NCBI GenBank assembly: GCA_028641055.1
Contig: CM054060.1
Coordinates: 298,194,462 to 298,258,461 of the forward strand
From: Alopecurus myosuroides
Lineage: Eukaryota > Streptophyta > Magnoliopsida > Poales > Poaceae
Direction of reading: 5' to 3'
DNA length: 64,000 nucleotides
Below are positions 32,492 to 43,900 of this stretch, in pieces. The position numbers and the translations under genes were made by a program. Positions within the stretch are counted from its first letter, which is position 1, and every line of letters begins with the position of its first letter. The notes below the pieces were generated by a model, which saw only the letters and a list, made by a program, of their open reading frames with translations, did not search any database and was not told the DNA's origin.

Positions 32492-33369
32492 TGTCGGGGG
32501 GCTACCCCCGAGTAGGGGTAAGGCATGTGTTAAACCAGAGATCAAGGTAATGTTTGCCGGGTAGGCGGCTACCCGGGTACCCTGTATCCGGTGGACGCTA
32601 TTCAGTGATATGTATTGAAGGCCAAGAAGAAGATAATAAGGAAGATCAGAATCATCCGAGTAGAGCTCGGATGGTCCGAGTAGATGAGAAGCAATCTTAC
32701 TCGGGCGAGAAGTCAATGGAGCCGTTCTGATGAGATCCCGCGTATCCCGCAGCCGTACTGGCGTGCAGTTCAACTTACTAGGAACATGATTATCTGCGCC
32801 AAGGCGTGGGTACAGTGAGGGTGGGCGCTTGTCATGTCCTGTCACTGACAGGGGGGACAGGACGTGTCAGGGGCCTACTCTGTGAGACTGACATGGTGGA
32901 CAAGGCCTGTCAGCCGGACGGCGCGGCGACTTCTCGCCACAGCGTCAGCGGGAACACGGAGGCGTGCGTCGTTGTTACAGTAGAGTTGTCACTTCATGTA
33001 CTTTTAATTGTTGTTTACTCGACTGGCCACCAGTATATAAGGTGGCCAGCCCCCTCCTGCGCGAGGGACGTTGGCCCTGAGAGCATTTATTGCGAGACTT
33101 AGCACTAGACAGAGAGAGAACTAGAGGTTGGCTACTCGGCAGAGGGCCGGAATTGTACAGTGGCTACTCAGTACAAGCTATATACAGAGAGGTAGGCAGG
33201 AGTAGGGGTGTTACCTCCACACGAGGGTCCCGAACCTGGGTAGATCTTGGTGTTTGCAGTGTTTCTGAGCGCGTCTACGTGACGTGCAATCCCTCCTCGG
33301 ATACCTACAGCGTCCATCAGCCCCAAACTTAAGCCACCCTATGGGATCTGTCTTCTCCACACCACGACA
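32492..33369 (+). repeat. 5' LTR of Tat-like element (878 bp)
   Basis: Direct repeat of 47045-47922 with TG/CA ends. Contains a TATA box inside an inverted repeat (33023-33049). Runs into the primer site. Confidence 0.97.
33023..33049 (+). promoter_or_regulatory. TATA box in the loop of a perfect 9-bp inverted repeat
   Basis: Arms CTGGCCACC and GGTGGCCAG enclose AGTATATAA. The same structure is unchanged in the 3' LTR at 47576-47602, although the LTRs differ elsewhere by about 4 percent. Confidence 0.8.
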
Positions 33370-33370
33370 G

Positions 33371-33388
33371 TTGGCGCCCACCATGGGG
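33371..33388 (+). other. Primer binding site of Tat-like element, overlapping a gag start codon
   Basis: TTGGCGCCCACCATGGGG follows the LTR after one base. The TGGCGCCC core is a common plant gypsy primer site; I do not assign the tRNA. CCACCATGG within it is the first gag ATG after the LTR. Confidence 0.75.
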
Positions 33389-36046
33389 CTAGCAGCGGCG
33401 CTGGCTGGGGTGCATATTCGGACGGGACCAGTTACTCCGTCGGGGGAGCGCGTGGGTTGTGGCCTTGTCCACAGATTCGGCTCCTTCGACTTCGTCAGCG
33501 ACAACGCCGGCGATTTCAGCGGCAGGCCCTTGCATGCAGGCGGTTCCGTGCTGTCTTTCGGCGCGCATCTGGTGTACGCCGCCACCACCGTCATCCGCGA
33601 GTACCCCGGGGTGGTGCTCATCGCTTATGATCCCCCCGCTGTTCTCGCTGTCCGCGGGAAGCCGGCTGGCTGCTCTGCGGGCAGCGTGGAGGTGATGATG
33701 ACGGGCCCAGTCATCGACTCCGGGAAGGGCGCGGCCACTGCGGCTGAGGTCATCGAGGAGCCGGCTGCTGCCAGGGGCCACAAGGCCTACGAGATGCCCC
33801 GAAACATTCCTGGTTACGTGGATCCTTCTACATCGACCGTGATTCCGGCTGCTCGTGCTGGTGTCGAGCATCTCGGTATGCCTATCGCCACGGACGCTGA
33901 TACGGCGGTGGTGAGGGCGCAGCTCAAGAAGCAGCGACTCGCTTTGCTGCGGGAGGCCCAGGAGCTGGAGAAGGTTAGGCTTGAGCTTAACTTGGATCAG
34001 AATGAGTACAATAGGGCACATGGCTTTACCCCTATTTCTAGAAATCCTAGCAGGATAGGGACTATTCGGCATAACTTAGGCGCTGAGCTAGCTAGAGATG
34101 GTAGAGCTGCTAGCAAGTCTGCCAGCCAAAACACAGCTGGTAGGCCGAAATATAGTTCCCCTGCAAAGACACTTAGAGCTGCAGAGGCAGTTGCTGCAGA
34201 GTTGCCAAATCTCACCGGCGAGGCCCGTGCGAGGCAGCAGGAGCGGCTCAATGAGCTCGTTCTGGAAGCTGGCAGGCAGAATGAGGCATTTCGGCAAGCC
34301 GGCGGTGCGTCTCATGTTGTTCAGTCACATGGGGCAAGATCCGTGGACCAGGCCTCATCTCCGCTTCCCGGGGGAGAGAGGGCTCCGAGTGTGAACTCTG
34401 GGAGACACAGACAGATGCATGTGTACGACCCGGCCGTCGCCGGAAAACAGCATGCTGTAGTGCGGCAGCCCGGCCAAACACACAATGTTGCAGGTACTGG
34501 TCATCCGGCCGCAAGAGTTCACCAAGAGGGGCAAGGAGGTAATCGAGAAGGCCCATCTCGACAACATGTTGCTAACCCTGTCCAACATGTTGCTCAGTCA
34601 AATGTGGTTGTTGCTGTGGCCAATCCGGTTTCTCAACCCGGACCTGTGCCTCAAGATCGCTACAACGATGGGTACTCGGCCATGGAGCGTGCCGGGTACG
34701 CCGACCCAAGAGATCTCGCAACTCGGTGGTTGGGAGGAAGAATGCTGGAACCAAGTGATGCAAGATACAAGCTGGACCGGCTCTACCGGTCCAAGGAGAT
34801 AGAAGGGAAGGGCCCGCCAGGGCCAGATTGTTTTGGTCCCAGGATCATGGGGGAGCCACCCGTGTCCAAGTTCCAGCTGGCTAGAGGGACCAAGACCTAT
34901 GACGGAAGCACCAAGCCGGAAGACTGGTTGAATGACTATGTGACTGCCGTGTATGTTGCAGGTGGCAACAGGAGATGGGCTGTTCGGTATGTGCCCCAGA
35001 TGCTAGAGGGCCCTGCCTGGATCTGGCTCAATAATCTACCGAGAGACAGCATCAACTGTTGGCTTGACTTCTCGGAAGCCTTCATCAGCAACTTCACCAG
35101 CACCTACAAGAGGCCAAACCGGCCGCAACAGCTCTCAGCGTGCAAGCAAAGAGAAGAGGAAACTGACCGGGAGTACCTTACTCGGTGGAGTACTCTGAGG
35201 AACACCTGTGAGGGTGTGAATGAGTCGCAGGCAATTGCGTGGTTTGCGCAGGGTTGCCGTCATGGCAGCATGCTGTGGCAGAAACTGCAGAGGGAGATGC
35301 CGAGTACCCTTGCTGAGACAATCAAGATTGCTGATATGTGTGCACTCGGTGATCCTACTCAACCTCTGCTTGATTCCTTCGAGCCCAAGAGGAAGCACCA
35401 TGATGATTCTCGGCGCCATGACCGCCAGGATTTCCACAACAAGAGAAGGGAAGATCGTCCGGATATTCGCTACGGGTCTGACCATGTAGCTGCTGTTACT
35501 CAGGATCAGGGTGCTGCTGGGAGCAGCCAAAGGCAAAAAACTGCTGGAGCCCAATACAGGCAAAACAAGAATCAGGGCCAGAACTTCAAGAAGCAGTACA
35601 ATGCTCCACAGCAGCCCAGTACCTCCCAGGGATCCGGAGACCCTGCCAGGTTCATCTTTGAGAACATGAAGGATGGATCGTGTAGCTTCCATACTCGGCA
35701 TCCGAGTAGGCCAGCCAATCACACTACCCGACAGTGCAGCTGGTGGGACATGATCAAGAGCGAGGCTCTCGGTCAGCTGCCTCCTCCACCTCCTCTTCCA
35801 CTCCCAGGCTCCAATGTGCAGCCTATCCGGGCAGCTGCTCCCAGGCCAGCCGAGAACCAGAGGAGGGAGAATGTGAACCAGGTAGCTCAGGGAGCAAACC
35901 GAAACAACAACAACAACAACTGGAACCGCAACTTCAACAACAACAACCGCCACAACAACTACTACACCCGCAACAACAACCGCAACAACCACAATGTCAA
36001 CCAGAACAACAACAACAATGATGGTGGTGTTGGGGACCAGAACTAG
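33383..36046 (+). CDS. Gag polyprotein of Tat-like element
   Basis: About 887 residues from ATG 33383; the frame is open upstream to 33284 within the LTR, but this ATG is the first after it. It would form the particle core. After a variable N-terminus and a coiled-coil helix (about 33905-34010), the retrotransposon-gag domain lies at about 34900-35370 (WAVRYVPQML, WIWLNNLP, FSEAFISNFTSTY, EYLTRWSTLRNTC). A variant zinc knuckle follows near 35680 (CSFHTRH...NHTTRQC). The C-terminus is Pro-rich and then strongly Asn-rich (35890-36030). It ends at TAG 36044-36046, and pol continues in the same frame, so this stop may be a mutation of a gag-pol fusion. Confidence 0.85.
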   Translation: MGLAAALAGVHIRTGPVTPSGERVGCGLVHRFGSFDFVSDNAGDFSGRPLHAGGSVLSFGAHLVYAATTVIREYPGVVLIAYDPPAVLAVRGKPAGCSAGSVEVMMTGPVIDSGKGAATAAEVIEEPAAARGHKAYEMPRNIPGYVDPSTSTVIPAARAGVEHLGMPIATDADTAVVRAQLKKQRLALLREAQELEKVRLELNLDQNEYNRAHGFTPISRNPSRIGTIRHNLGAELARDGRAASKSASQNTAGRPKYSSPAKTLRAAEAVAAELPNLTGEARARQQERLNELVLEAGRQNEAFRQAGGASHVVQSHGARSVDQASSPLPGGERAPSVNSGRHRQMHVYDPAVAGKQHAVVRQPGQTHNVAGTGHPAARVHQEGQGGNREGPSRQHVANPVQHVAQSNVVVAVANPVSQPGPVPQDRYNDGYSAMERAGYADPRDLATRWLGGRMLEPSDARYKLDRLYRSKEIEGKGPPGPDCFGPRIMGEPPVSKFQLARGTKTYDGSTKPEDWLNDYVTAVYVAGGNRRWAVRYVPQMLEGPAWIWLNNLPRDSINCWLDFSEAFISNFTSTYKRPNRPQQLSACKQREEETDREYLTRWSTLRNTCEGVNESQAIAWFAQGCRHGSMLWQKLQREMPSTLAETIKIADMCALGDPTQPLLDSFEPKRKHHDDSRRHDRQDFHNKRREDRPDIRYGSDHVAAVTQDQGAAGSSQRQKTAGAQYRQNKNQGQNFKKQYNAPQQPSTSQGSGDPARFIFENMKDGSCSFHTRHPSRPANHTTRQCSWWDMIKSEALGQLPPPPPLPLPGSNVQPIRAAAPRPAENQRRENVNQVAQGANRNNNNNNWNRNFNNNNRHNNYYTRNNNRNNHNVNQNNNNNDGGVGDQN

Positions 36047-39000
36047 TACCAGGAGCACCACGAGAGCTATATGGTGTTCACCACTGAGCCGGATGACAAG
36101 CAGTTTCAGCGCAGGTGTGCGATGGAGGTAAATGCCGTGATGTCATCTGTGCGTCACTACATGGAGTGGTGCGACCAGGAGTTAGTCTGGTCCAGAGCAG
36201 ATCATCCCAAGATTATGCCCAACCCGGGTACATATGCTCTGGTAGTGGACCGCACTTTCTTGGGGACTGAGAAGAACGTGAAGTTCAGCAAGGTGTTGAT
36301 CGACAACGGGAGCAGCATCAACATCATGTACCGAGATACCATGGAGAAGCTCGGTCTTGCCGAGAATATGCTGCTACCCAGTCGGACTACATTCCATGGC
36401 ATTGTGCCGGGAGTATCTTGTGCTCCAATCGGCCACATATGGATGGATGTGCTTTTCGGCACCAGGGAGAACTGTCGTACCGAGTGCCTGCAGTATGAGG
36501 TGGTTGATCTTGAAAGCCCTTATCATGCTCTACTCGGCAGGCCTGCTCTGACCAAGTTCATGGCCTCTACTCATGCGGCCTACCTGAAGATGAAGATCCC
36601 TGGTCCCAACAGCATCATCACCATCTCGGGTGACTACAAGCGCTCCCTGGAGTGTGCATCTGCTGGATCTCGGCTTGCCGAGTCCATGGTCATTGCTGCC
36701 GAGAAGAAGAAGATACATGAGGTGGTGGCTATGGCCCAAGCAGCTCAAGTTGGTATGCCAGGCATGCCGAGTTCTCAGTATGGGGCTACCTTCCAGGCCT
36801 CCCAGGAGACGAAGAAAGTGCAGATTGACCCGGAGTTCCCGAAGCGTGTGGCCATCATTTGTGCCGGGTTGGAGGAGAAATAGGAAAGCGAGCTCATCCA
36901 CTTCCTCCGTGAGAATCGGGATGTCTTCGCATGGTCCAATCAGGACTTTCCGGGTGTCCCGAGGGAGTTGGTTGAGCACTCGTTGCATGTGCGCCATGAC
37001 GCCAAGCCGACTAAGAAGGCAATGCGCCGCTTTGCGGCTGAGAGAAGGAAAGCTATCGGTGACTAGATCACAAAGCTGTTGACAAGTGGATTTATCATGG
37101 AGGTGCTGCATCCGGATGGGTTGGCCAATCCGGTCATGGTGGAGAAGAAGAAGGAGGATCCCAAGGCCACTATAGCCTGGCGCATGTGCGTGGACTACAC
37201 CGACTTGAACAAGGCCTGCCCCAAGGACCCGTTCCCGCTACCCCGCATAGATCAGGTGATCGATTCCACTGCCGGGTGTGAACTTTTGTGTTTCATTGAT
37301 GCCTACTCTAGTTTTCACCAGATTCCTCTAAACCCGGCTGATCAAATAAAGACTGCTTTTATTACCCCGGACGGGGCTTATTGCTATGTTTTCATGTGTT
37401 TTGGCTTGAGAAATGCTGGGGCTACTTATCAGAGGTGCTTGCAAAAATGTTTGCATGACCAGATAGGCAAGAATGTGCAGGTATACGTAGATGACATTGT
37501 CATCAAAACGAAAGAAAAACACACTGTGCTGGGAGATCTTGAGGAAACATTCGCCAGCTTGCACAAATACCGTATGAAATTAAATCCAACCAAGTGCACA
37601 TTTGGCGTCCCGGCTGGCAAGCTACTCGGCTTCTTGGTATCCAGTCGGGGCATTGAGGCCAATCCTTCAAAGATAAAAGCTATAGAGAGCATGTCTTTTC
37701 CGAGATCACTGAAGGATGTGCAGAAATTTACCGGATGCTTGGCTTCTCTTAGCCGCTTCCTGGGAAGAATGGGCGAGAAGGAACTGCCTCTTTATCATCT
37801 TATGAAGAAAAGTGACAAGTTTGTCTGGACACCACAAGCTGATGTGGCCTTCAAAGAGCTCAATACCATGCTGGGTGACGCTCCCATCTTGGCAAGCCCT
37901 TTGCCCAAGGAGCCAATGTTGCTGTACATTGCAGCCACCAACCGAGTAGTCAGTGTGGTGGTGGTGGTGGAACGAGAAGAGGAAGGAAAGACCGTGCAGA
38001 GGCCGGTGTATTATCTCAGTGAGGTGCTATCCATCTCCAAGCAGAATTACCCTCACTACCAGAAGATGACGTATGGCGTTTACCTGGGTGCCAAGAAGCT
38101 CAAGCATTATTTCCAAGAGCATCCCATCACGGTGGTGAGCATCGCTCCCATCTCGGAGATCATGGGCAACAAGGATGCGAGTGGCCGAGTTGCCAAGTGG
38201 GCGATTGAGCTAGCCGCGTATACCCCTTTGTACGCGATAAGAGAAGCAATCAAGTCACAAACCCTGGAGGATTTCTTGGTGGATCGGGCCGAGATGCAGT
38301 ATGAGCCTCCCTTGCCGGAAACCAATTTCTGGAAGATGCATTTTGATGGCTCCAAAGTAAAAGAAGGGCCTGGTGCTGGCGTAGTGCTCACCTCACCCAA
38401 GCGAGATCAACTCAGATATGTGCTGCAGATCCACTTCTCAGCATCCAATAATGTTGCGGAGTATGAAGCACTGGTACACGGCCTGAGAGTATCCAAGGAG
38501 ATCGGAGTTCGGCGTATTGTTTGCTATGGTGATTCAGACCTGGTAGTTCAACAAGTCTCGGGGACTTCGGATGCCTTGGATGCCAACATGGCGTCCAATC
38601 TCTTTCTGGTGCAAAGAAATGACTGGATTCTTTGATGGGTGTGAGTTCCATCACATCCACCAAGCTGAAAATGATGTAGCAGATACTCTGTCCAAGTTGG
38701 GGTCTTCTCGGCAGTTCATCCCGCCTGGGATTGCCTTGGAGCATTTGAGGAAGCCATCTATCAAGCCATCTCCCAACTCGGAATCAATATACATTCCAGG
38801 TCTGCTGGACTCAGAGGCTGCTCCTATGGAAATTGATTGGGAAGGCTCAAAAGAGAACCCGGGGACTGCCTCTGCAAACCCGGGGACTATCGCATTCATT
38901 GAGGGGATTATTTATCAGTACTCGGGGACTCGTCTCCAACTCAGAGCAAGTCATGACAGCTGATCCAATGGAAGTGGACGAACCAGAGTTTCCCATCCGG

Positions 39001-40278
39001 GAGACACCGAGTTCGGCTCTGCCCATATTATCCTTTCTAGCGGATGGCACATTGTCGAGTGACGAGGTTACAGCCAGGCAAATACAGAGAAGATCTAAGG
39101 GATACACTATTATCAACAAAGAGCAGCACAAGAGAAGCCCTACTGGCGTGCTGCAGCGATGTGTTGAATCAAAAGAAGGAGAAGAGATCCTAAGGGAGAT
39201 ACATCAAGGAGAATGTGGGCATCATGCCTCATCTCGGGCCCTGGTCAAGAAGGCATTCCGGCATGGATTCTTTTGGCTCACTGCCTTGCAGCAAGCAGAG
39301 GATATAGTGAGAAAGTGCAATGGGTGCTAGAGATATGCAAGCAAGATTCACATGCCAGCTTCCGAGTTGAAGACCATCCCCATCACTTGGCCCTTTGCAG
39401 TATGGTGCTTAGATATGGTAGGCCCTTTCAAGCCAGCTAGAGGCAACATGACTCACATCTTGGTCATGGTGGACAAGTTTACCAAGTGGATTGAGGTGAA
39501 GCCTATCCAAAAGTGTGATGGGAACACAGCTGTGAGCTTCCTGAAAGATATCATCCTGAGATACGACTACCCGCATGGAATCATCATGGACAATTGAGCA
39601 AATTTTGCTGAGGGAGCCTTTGCCAGGTTCTACAAAGAGAAGCGGATCCGACTAGATGTTGCGTCAGTCTCCCATCCGGCTTCCAATGGGCAAGTTGAAA
39701 GAGAAAATGGCATGGTCCTATCCGGAATAAAGCCAAGGCTGATTGAGCCATTACAGCGAACCCCTGGTTGTTGGCTGGACGAGTTGCCGACGGTGTTGTG
39801 GAGTCTAAGGACTACCCCTAACCGATCAACCGGATACACACAATTCTTCCTGGTATATGGATCTGAGGCCGTGTTGCCCACTGACCTTGAGCTTAACTCA
39901 CCCAGAGTAACCCTCTATACTGAGGCAGAGGCAAGAGAAGCCCGAGAAGATGATGTGGACCTGCTCGAGGAAGAAAGAGAGTTAACTCTGTCCCGCTCAA
40001 CTATGTATCAACAGAATCTGAGGAGGTATCATAGCCGGAAAGTGAGCCCAAGGGTTTTCCGAGAAGGAGACATGGTCCTTAGGCTCGTGCAGCACACAGT
40101 CGGGATGCACAAGCTATCCCCTCCATGGGAAGGGCCTTTCATTGTGAGCAAGGCGCTGCACAATGACGCATATTATCTCATCGATGCACAGGCACCACAG
40201 AAGAACAGGGCGGATAAATCCGGAGAGGAATCCAAACGTCCCTGGAATGTAGCTCTACTCCGCTGTTTTCATTCATGA
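36047..40278 (+). pseudogene. Pol of Tat-like element (protease, RT, RNase H, integrase), broken
   Basis: Protease: VLIDNGSSINIMY at about 36295. RT: WRMCVDYTDLNKACPKDPFPLPR, FMCFGLRNAGATYQR, YVDD at about 37485. RNase H: MHFDGSKVKEGPGAGVVL near 38338 and AEYEALVHGL. Integrase: an H..H..C..C finger (HQGECGHHASS...VRKCNGC), LDMVGPF near 39412, a MDN motif at 39589, and NGQVEREN near 39690. In-frame stops: TAG 36881, TAG 37064, TAG 39328, TGA 39595. Frameshifts occur near 38620 and 38930. The C-terminal integrase region is open to 40278. Not functional as it stands. Confidence 0.92.
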
Positions 40279-40926
40279 GCAAAACATTGTATGTATCTTC
40301 TTAACCGAGTTAAATTCAAGTCGGCACTCCGAATTCAAACTCGGGGACTGCCTGTGCAAAAACCTTGCTATGTGTTGTTTATTTTATTTCCTTTGCCTAC
40401 TCGGTTCTTCTACTCAAAATTCCATGCGTACGTTAAGTAGTATGTTTAAACCCAAGAACCAAAACTTCGACTCTGCTGTTGTCCGCAACCTGGCTTCATG
40501 GCAAGCAAGAGAAGAAGCTAACGGTCCATGAACACATGAAAAAACTACTAAGGAAAGAAGAGTGCCACAACCGAGTAGGGTGTTTTTACTTCTCTGTTTT
40601 CCTTTTTCGGCTAAGTGGTGGGAAGTGTTAGCATGCAGTTTTCTAAGTGGTTAAGTATCTGAAACTTGGTTTTTGAAATCTTGTGACTCGACTACCAAAA
40701 AAGCCACAAGTGGCAGGTAAGAGCGGAGACAAAAGAACCAAGTGAATGAAAAAAGCAACTCGGGGACTTGGATTTTAACGCAATCCGGCATTGAGCCAGT
40801 CTTGCTAAAAGAAATAAGTTAAAACTGAGTATCAAGAGGAACCTTAAGCGTGTTTATTACATCTGCACCCGGCATCCCGGGGATCTGATAAATGTTTGAG
40901 GATAAAAGCTGCAGGAATTTAAACTA
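40279..40926 (+). other. Spacer between pol and the antisense gene
   Basis: No open frame of note. ACTCGGGGACT-like motifs recur (about 40350 and 40760). Both genes converge here, so it may hold both 3' ends. Confidence 0.5.
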
Positions 40927-43900
40927 CAGTGGATGTGGTAGTGTCCGATTCGGTGCTAGTAGGCGCCACAGGCTCGGTGGCAGCAGTTGTGGATGCAGGC
41001 TCTGCCGCAGATGAAGGTGGAGTAGCGGAGATCGGCTCAGATCCAGAGTTGGAGGCCTGAGTAGCTGATTCGCTGGAAGAGGGTAGAGCTCGGAAATGAT
41101 GTTCTCGGTGGAGGCACCGGTCGCGCCCAACTCGGGAGCGGGGTCGTCAATCACCATCTCGGTGGTGACAATTTCCTCCTGAGCGGCGGTTGCGGCTCAA
41201 CCTGGGCCTCGTCCGAGCCAGCAGCTGGCTTGACGGTTTTCGGGTCAGCTTGCATCCCGGACTCCTCCGCGGTGTTGCGCTGCTCGATCTCCTCATGTTC
41301 GGCCTCTTGATGCTCAGCCTCCTCGTGCCCGGCCTCTTCATTGTCCATGTTGCGGTCCTCGCTGGCATCTTCGTCGAACTCGGCTTCCTCTTCCTCCTCC
41401 TCCCCCTCTTCCTCAACATCAGTATCCGGCTCATTGGGGCCATCGATGTACTGATTGGTCTCAGCATAGGAGGCGAGTTCGTACGCCACTTATTTTCGGC
41501 GCAGGACACACTCTGGCCGCTTCGTCCACTTCGAGTTGTTCCGGAGTTTGCTGATCCTGTCAAGATCAAGCTTTTCATACCACGAGAGGATGAAGTGGAG
41601 GGTCTCGTCCGCTTCAGCCCGAGCTGCGGAGGCATGCCACTTCTTCAACTCTTCCTTGACGTGATCCAAGTTGGATGCCATGTCGCTAATGGTATCCGGA
41701 ATTTGGCGCTCTGGCCAGAACACCTTGTGAAGTTTCATCGCAGTAGAGACCATGGAGGTACCCAGACCTTTGAGACCTGCAGCCCGGGTCTTGATATTCA
41801 GAATGTGATCGTCAATACTGGCGGACTGGTCAGTGTCAAGACCGGATGTTGCCCTGGCCCTTCTTGCTTTCTCCACAGCAGACTCAGCGGCTTCATGGAG
41901 ATCCGGGAAGGTATCTTGGTCAGGGCACGCTAGTTTGAATCAGAAAGAGGAACCGGGAAGAAGAAGAAGAAAAATCAAGTAAGAGGAAGGCAAAAAGTCA
42001 AAAAACCGAGTAAAGTGAAGGCTAGTGAGAACTTACTGTTCAGTTCCAAGACAACGGCCCCTAGTCGGGCCTTCTAGCCATCCGCAAGTCGGATTTGTCG
42101 GTCTTGCACACGGAGGGAATCATTGAGCATGTTATCGAGAGCCCGATTTCTCTCTTTCAGAGATGAAATCTCCCTCTCGAGTTCCTGCTTCTCCTTGGCA
42201 GCCCGTTTCTCCATTGCGTTCTTCTCGTCAACAGCTGTAATTGCAGTATTGAGCGCATCAGTGAGCTCAAGTTGGAGCTTCTCAAATTCCGCCTTCTCGG
42301 CATCCCGCTCCTTCTGCAGGTCGGCCTCTCAGACCTGCACTCGATGATGTGCTTCAGCTGGGGTGAGGCACTCTAGGTGCTTCTCTCGGAAGTTTTTGTA
42401 TTCTTCTGCGAGGAGAGCAGCAAGTTAGCAAAATGAGCAAGCAGCAGAAGACAAATGAAGAAAAGAGAAGGATTAGCTCACTTTCCAGAGAGGAGATCGT
42501 ACTCTGCACTGAGGCAGTCATGACCTCGGAGTCTTGGTGCCTCTCGACCAGAGCCTTGAGTTCACGTGAAGAGAAGACAGTATTTGAGCAAAAAGCAGAA
42601 AACGGGCGTAAGAAAAAAACGCACAAACCGAAATGCTAGAAGCTTACTTTCAATGGCGGACAACTTGATGGCGTTGTCCGTGGCGTTCTTCTCCATAGCA
42701 TCCATCTCGCTCTTCTTGTATTCTAGCTCCCGGTTCCTATCTCTGACTTGTCGGTGCAACCACAAGAGCTGGCGGAAAACCTTGGTCCTTTCCTGAATAC
42801 TATCCTGCAGAGAAGAAGGAAAGATTTGGCCCGAGTAGATGGCAACTCGTTTGAGCTTCACCTAATCGGCCCGAATCTCGCGGACTGAGTAGTGGATAAA
42901 GGAAGAGAAGTAAAAAAGAAATCTGGCAACTCGGAAAGCAACCCAGAAAAGGACAAAAGAATAAAGGCACTTACCACGTAGGACTGCTCAATGTCTTTGA
43001 TGTTTTTGCGCAGAACAAACATCTTGCCAGCAAGGGTGCTGCTGCATCCGGCTACGGCCATGCTAACAGGACCAATATCGGCCTTGTTCCACTCCACCCG
43101 ATAATTCTCGAGGCTCCTCAACTCAACTCCGTCCTATGCGGCGTGGCCGAGTACTTTGCTGTCCTAGACCTTCTCGATGAAGCCTACTCGGTCGAGGATA
43201 TCTGCTACGCCTTTTTCGGGGAGCTCCTCTTCATCCTCGCCGCGGGAAGTGAATTCTTTGATGGTCAGGGAATCACTTTTCCCCTTGGTTCCGGAGCGGG
43301 CCACGGCCCTTCGCTCTTTCAGAGCAGCTATCCGCTCAGCCTCCTGCGACATCTTAATTTGGTGTCGCTCCTGCAGGTGGACCCAATATTCTGGGAAGGT
43401 AGGAGTTTTCTTGGGGTCGCTGGCACCTGAGCCGGGAGCTTGCTTCTCAGCAGGGCCAAATTGGATGTTGGTCTGTACCAGCTTGGTGTTTGGCTTGGGG
43501 GCTTTCTTGGGCTTGTTAAGTGGCCAGTTGGCCTTCTCGGGTGGCGACAGCTGTTGTGCGGGTTGCCCACCTAGCTGACCGCCTGGCTGCTGGATGCAGA
43601 GTCAGCTGCTGTTGTCCGGCCTGCTGCTTCTCGGCTGGTTGTGAACCGCTCTGAGAGGCCCTGCGTTTGGGTTCTTTTCTAGTTGGCTCTGGAGCCGTCT
43701 TGGCAGTGGAAGGCGCTGGCTGCTTCTTGGTGGCAGGCGCAGGAGCTGGCTGCGGAGGCGGAGGCATCTTCTTTGTTGGCGGCAAAGGTGGCTGGCTAGC
43801 CGGCGCAACATCTGGCTGTACTTTCTCTTGAGGTTGTGGCTGCTCCACAACCCGGTCCCCTGCGGGCGGGGTCCTTGGCTTCTCTTCGGCGGGGTTTTCG

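Noticed and set aside
35135..36061. 308-codon open frame on the minus strand across gag
   Set aside because: Val-rich product caused by the Asn codon repeats on the other strand; gag domains are on the + strand.
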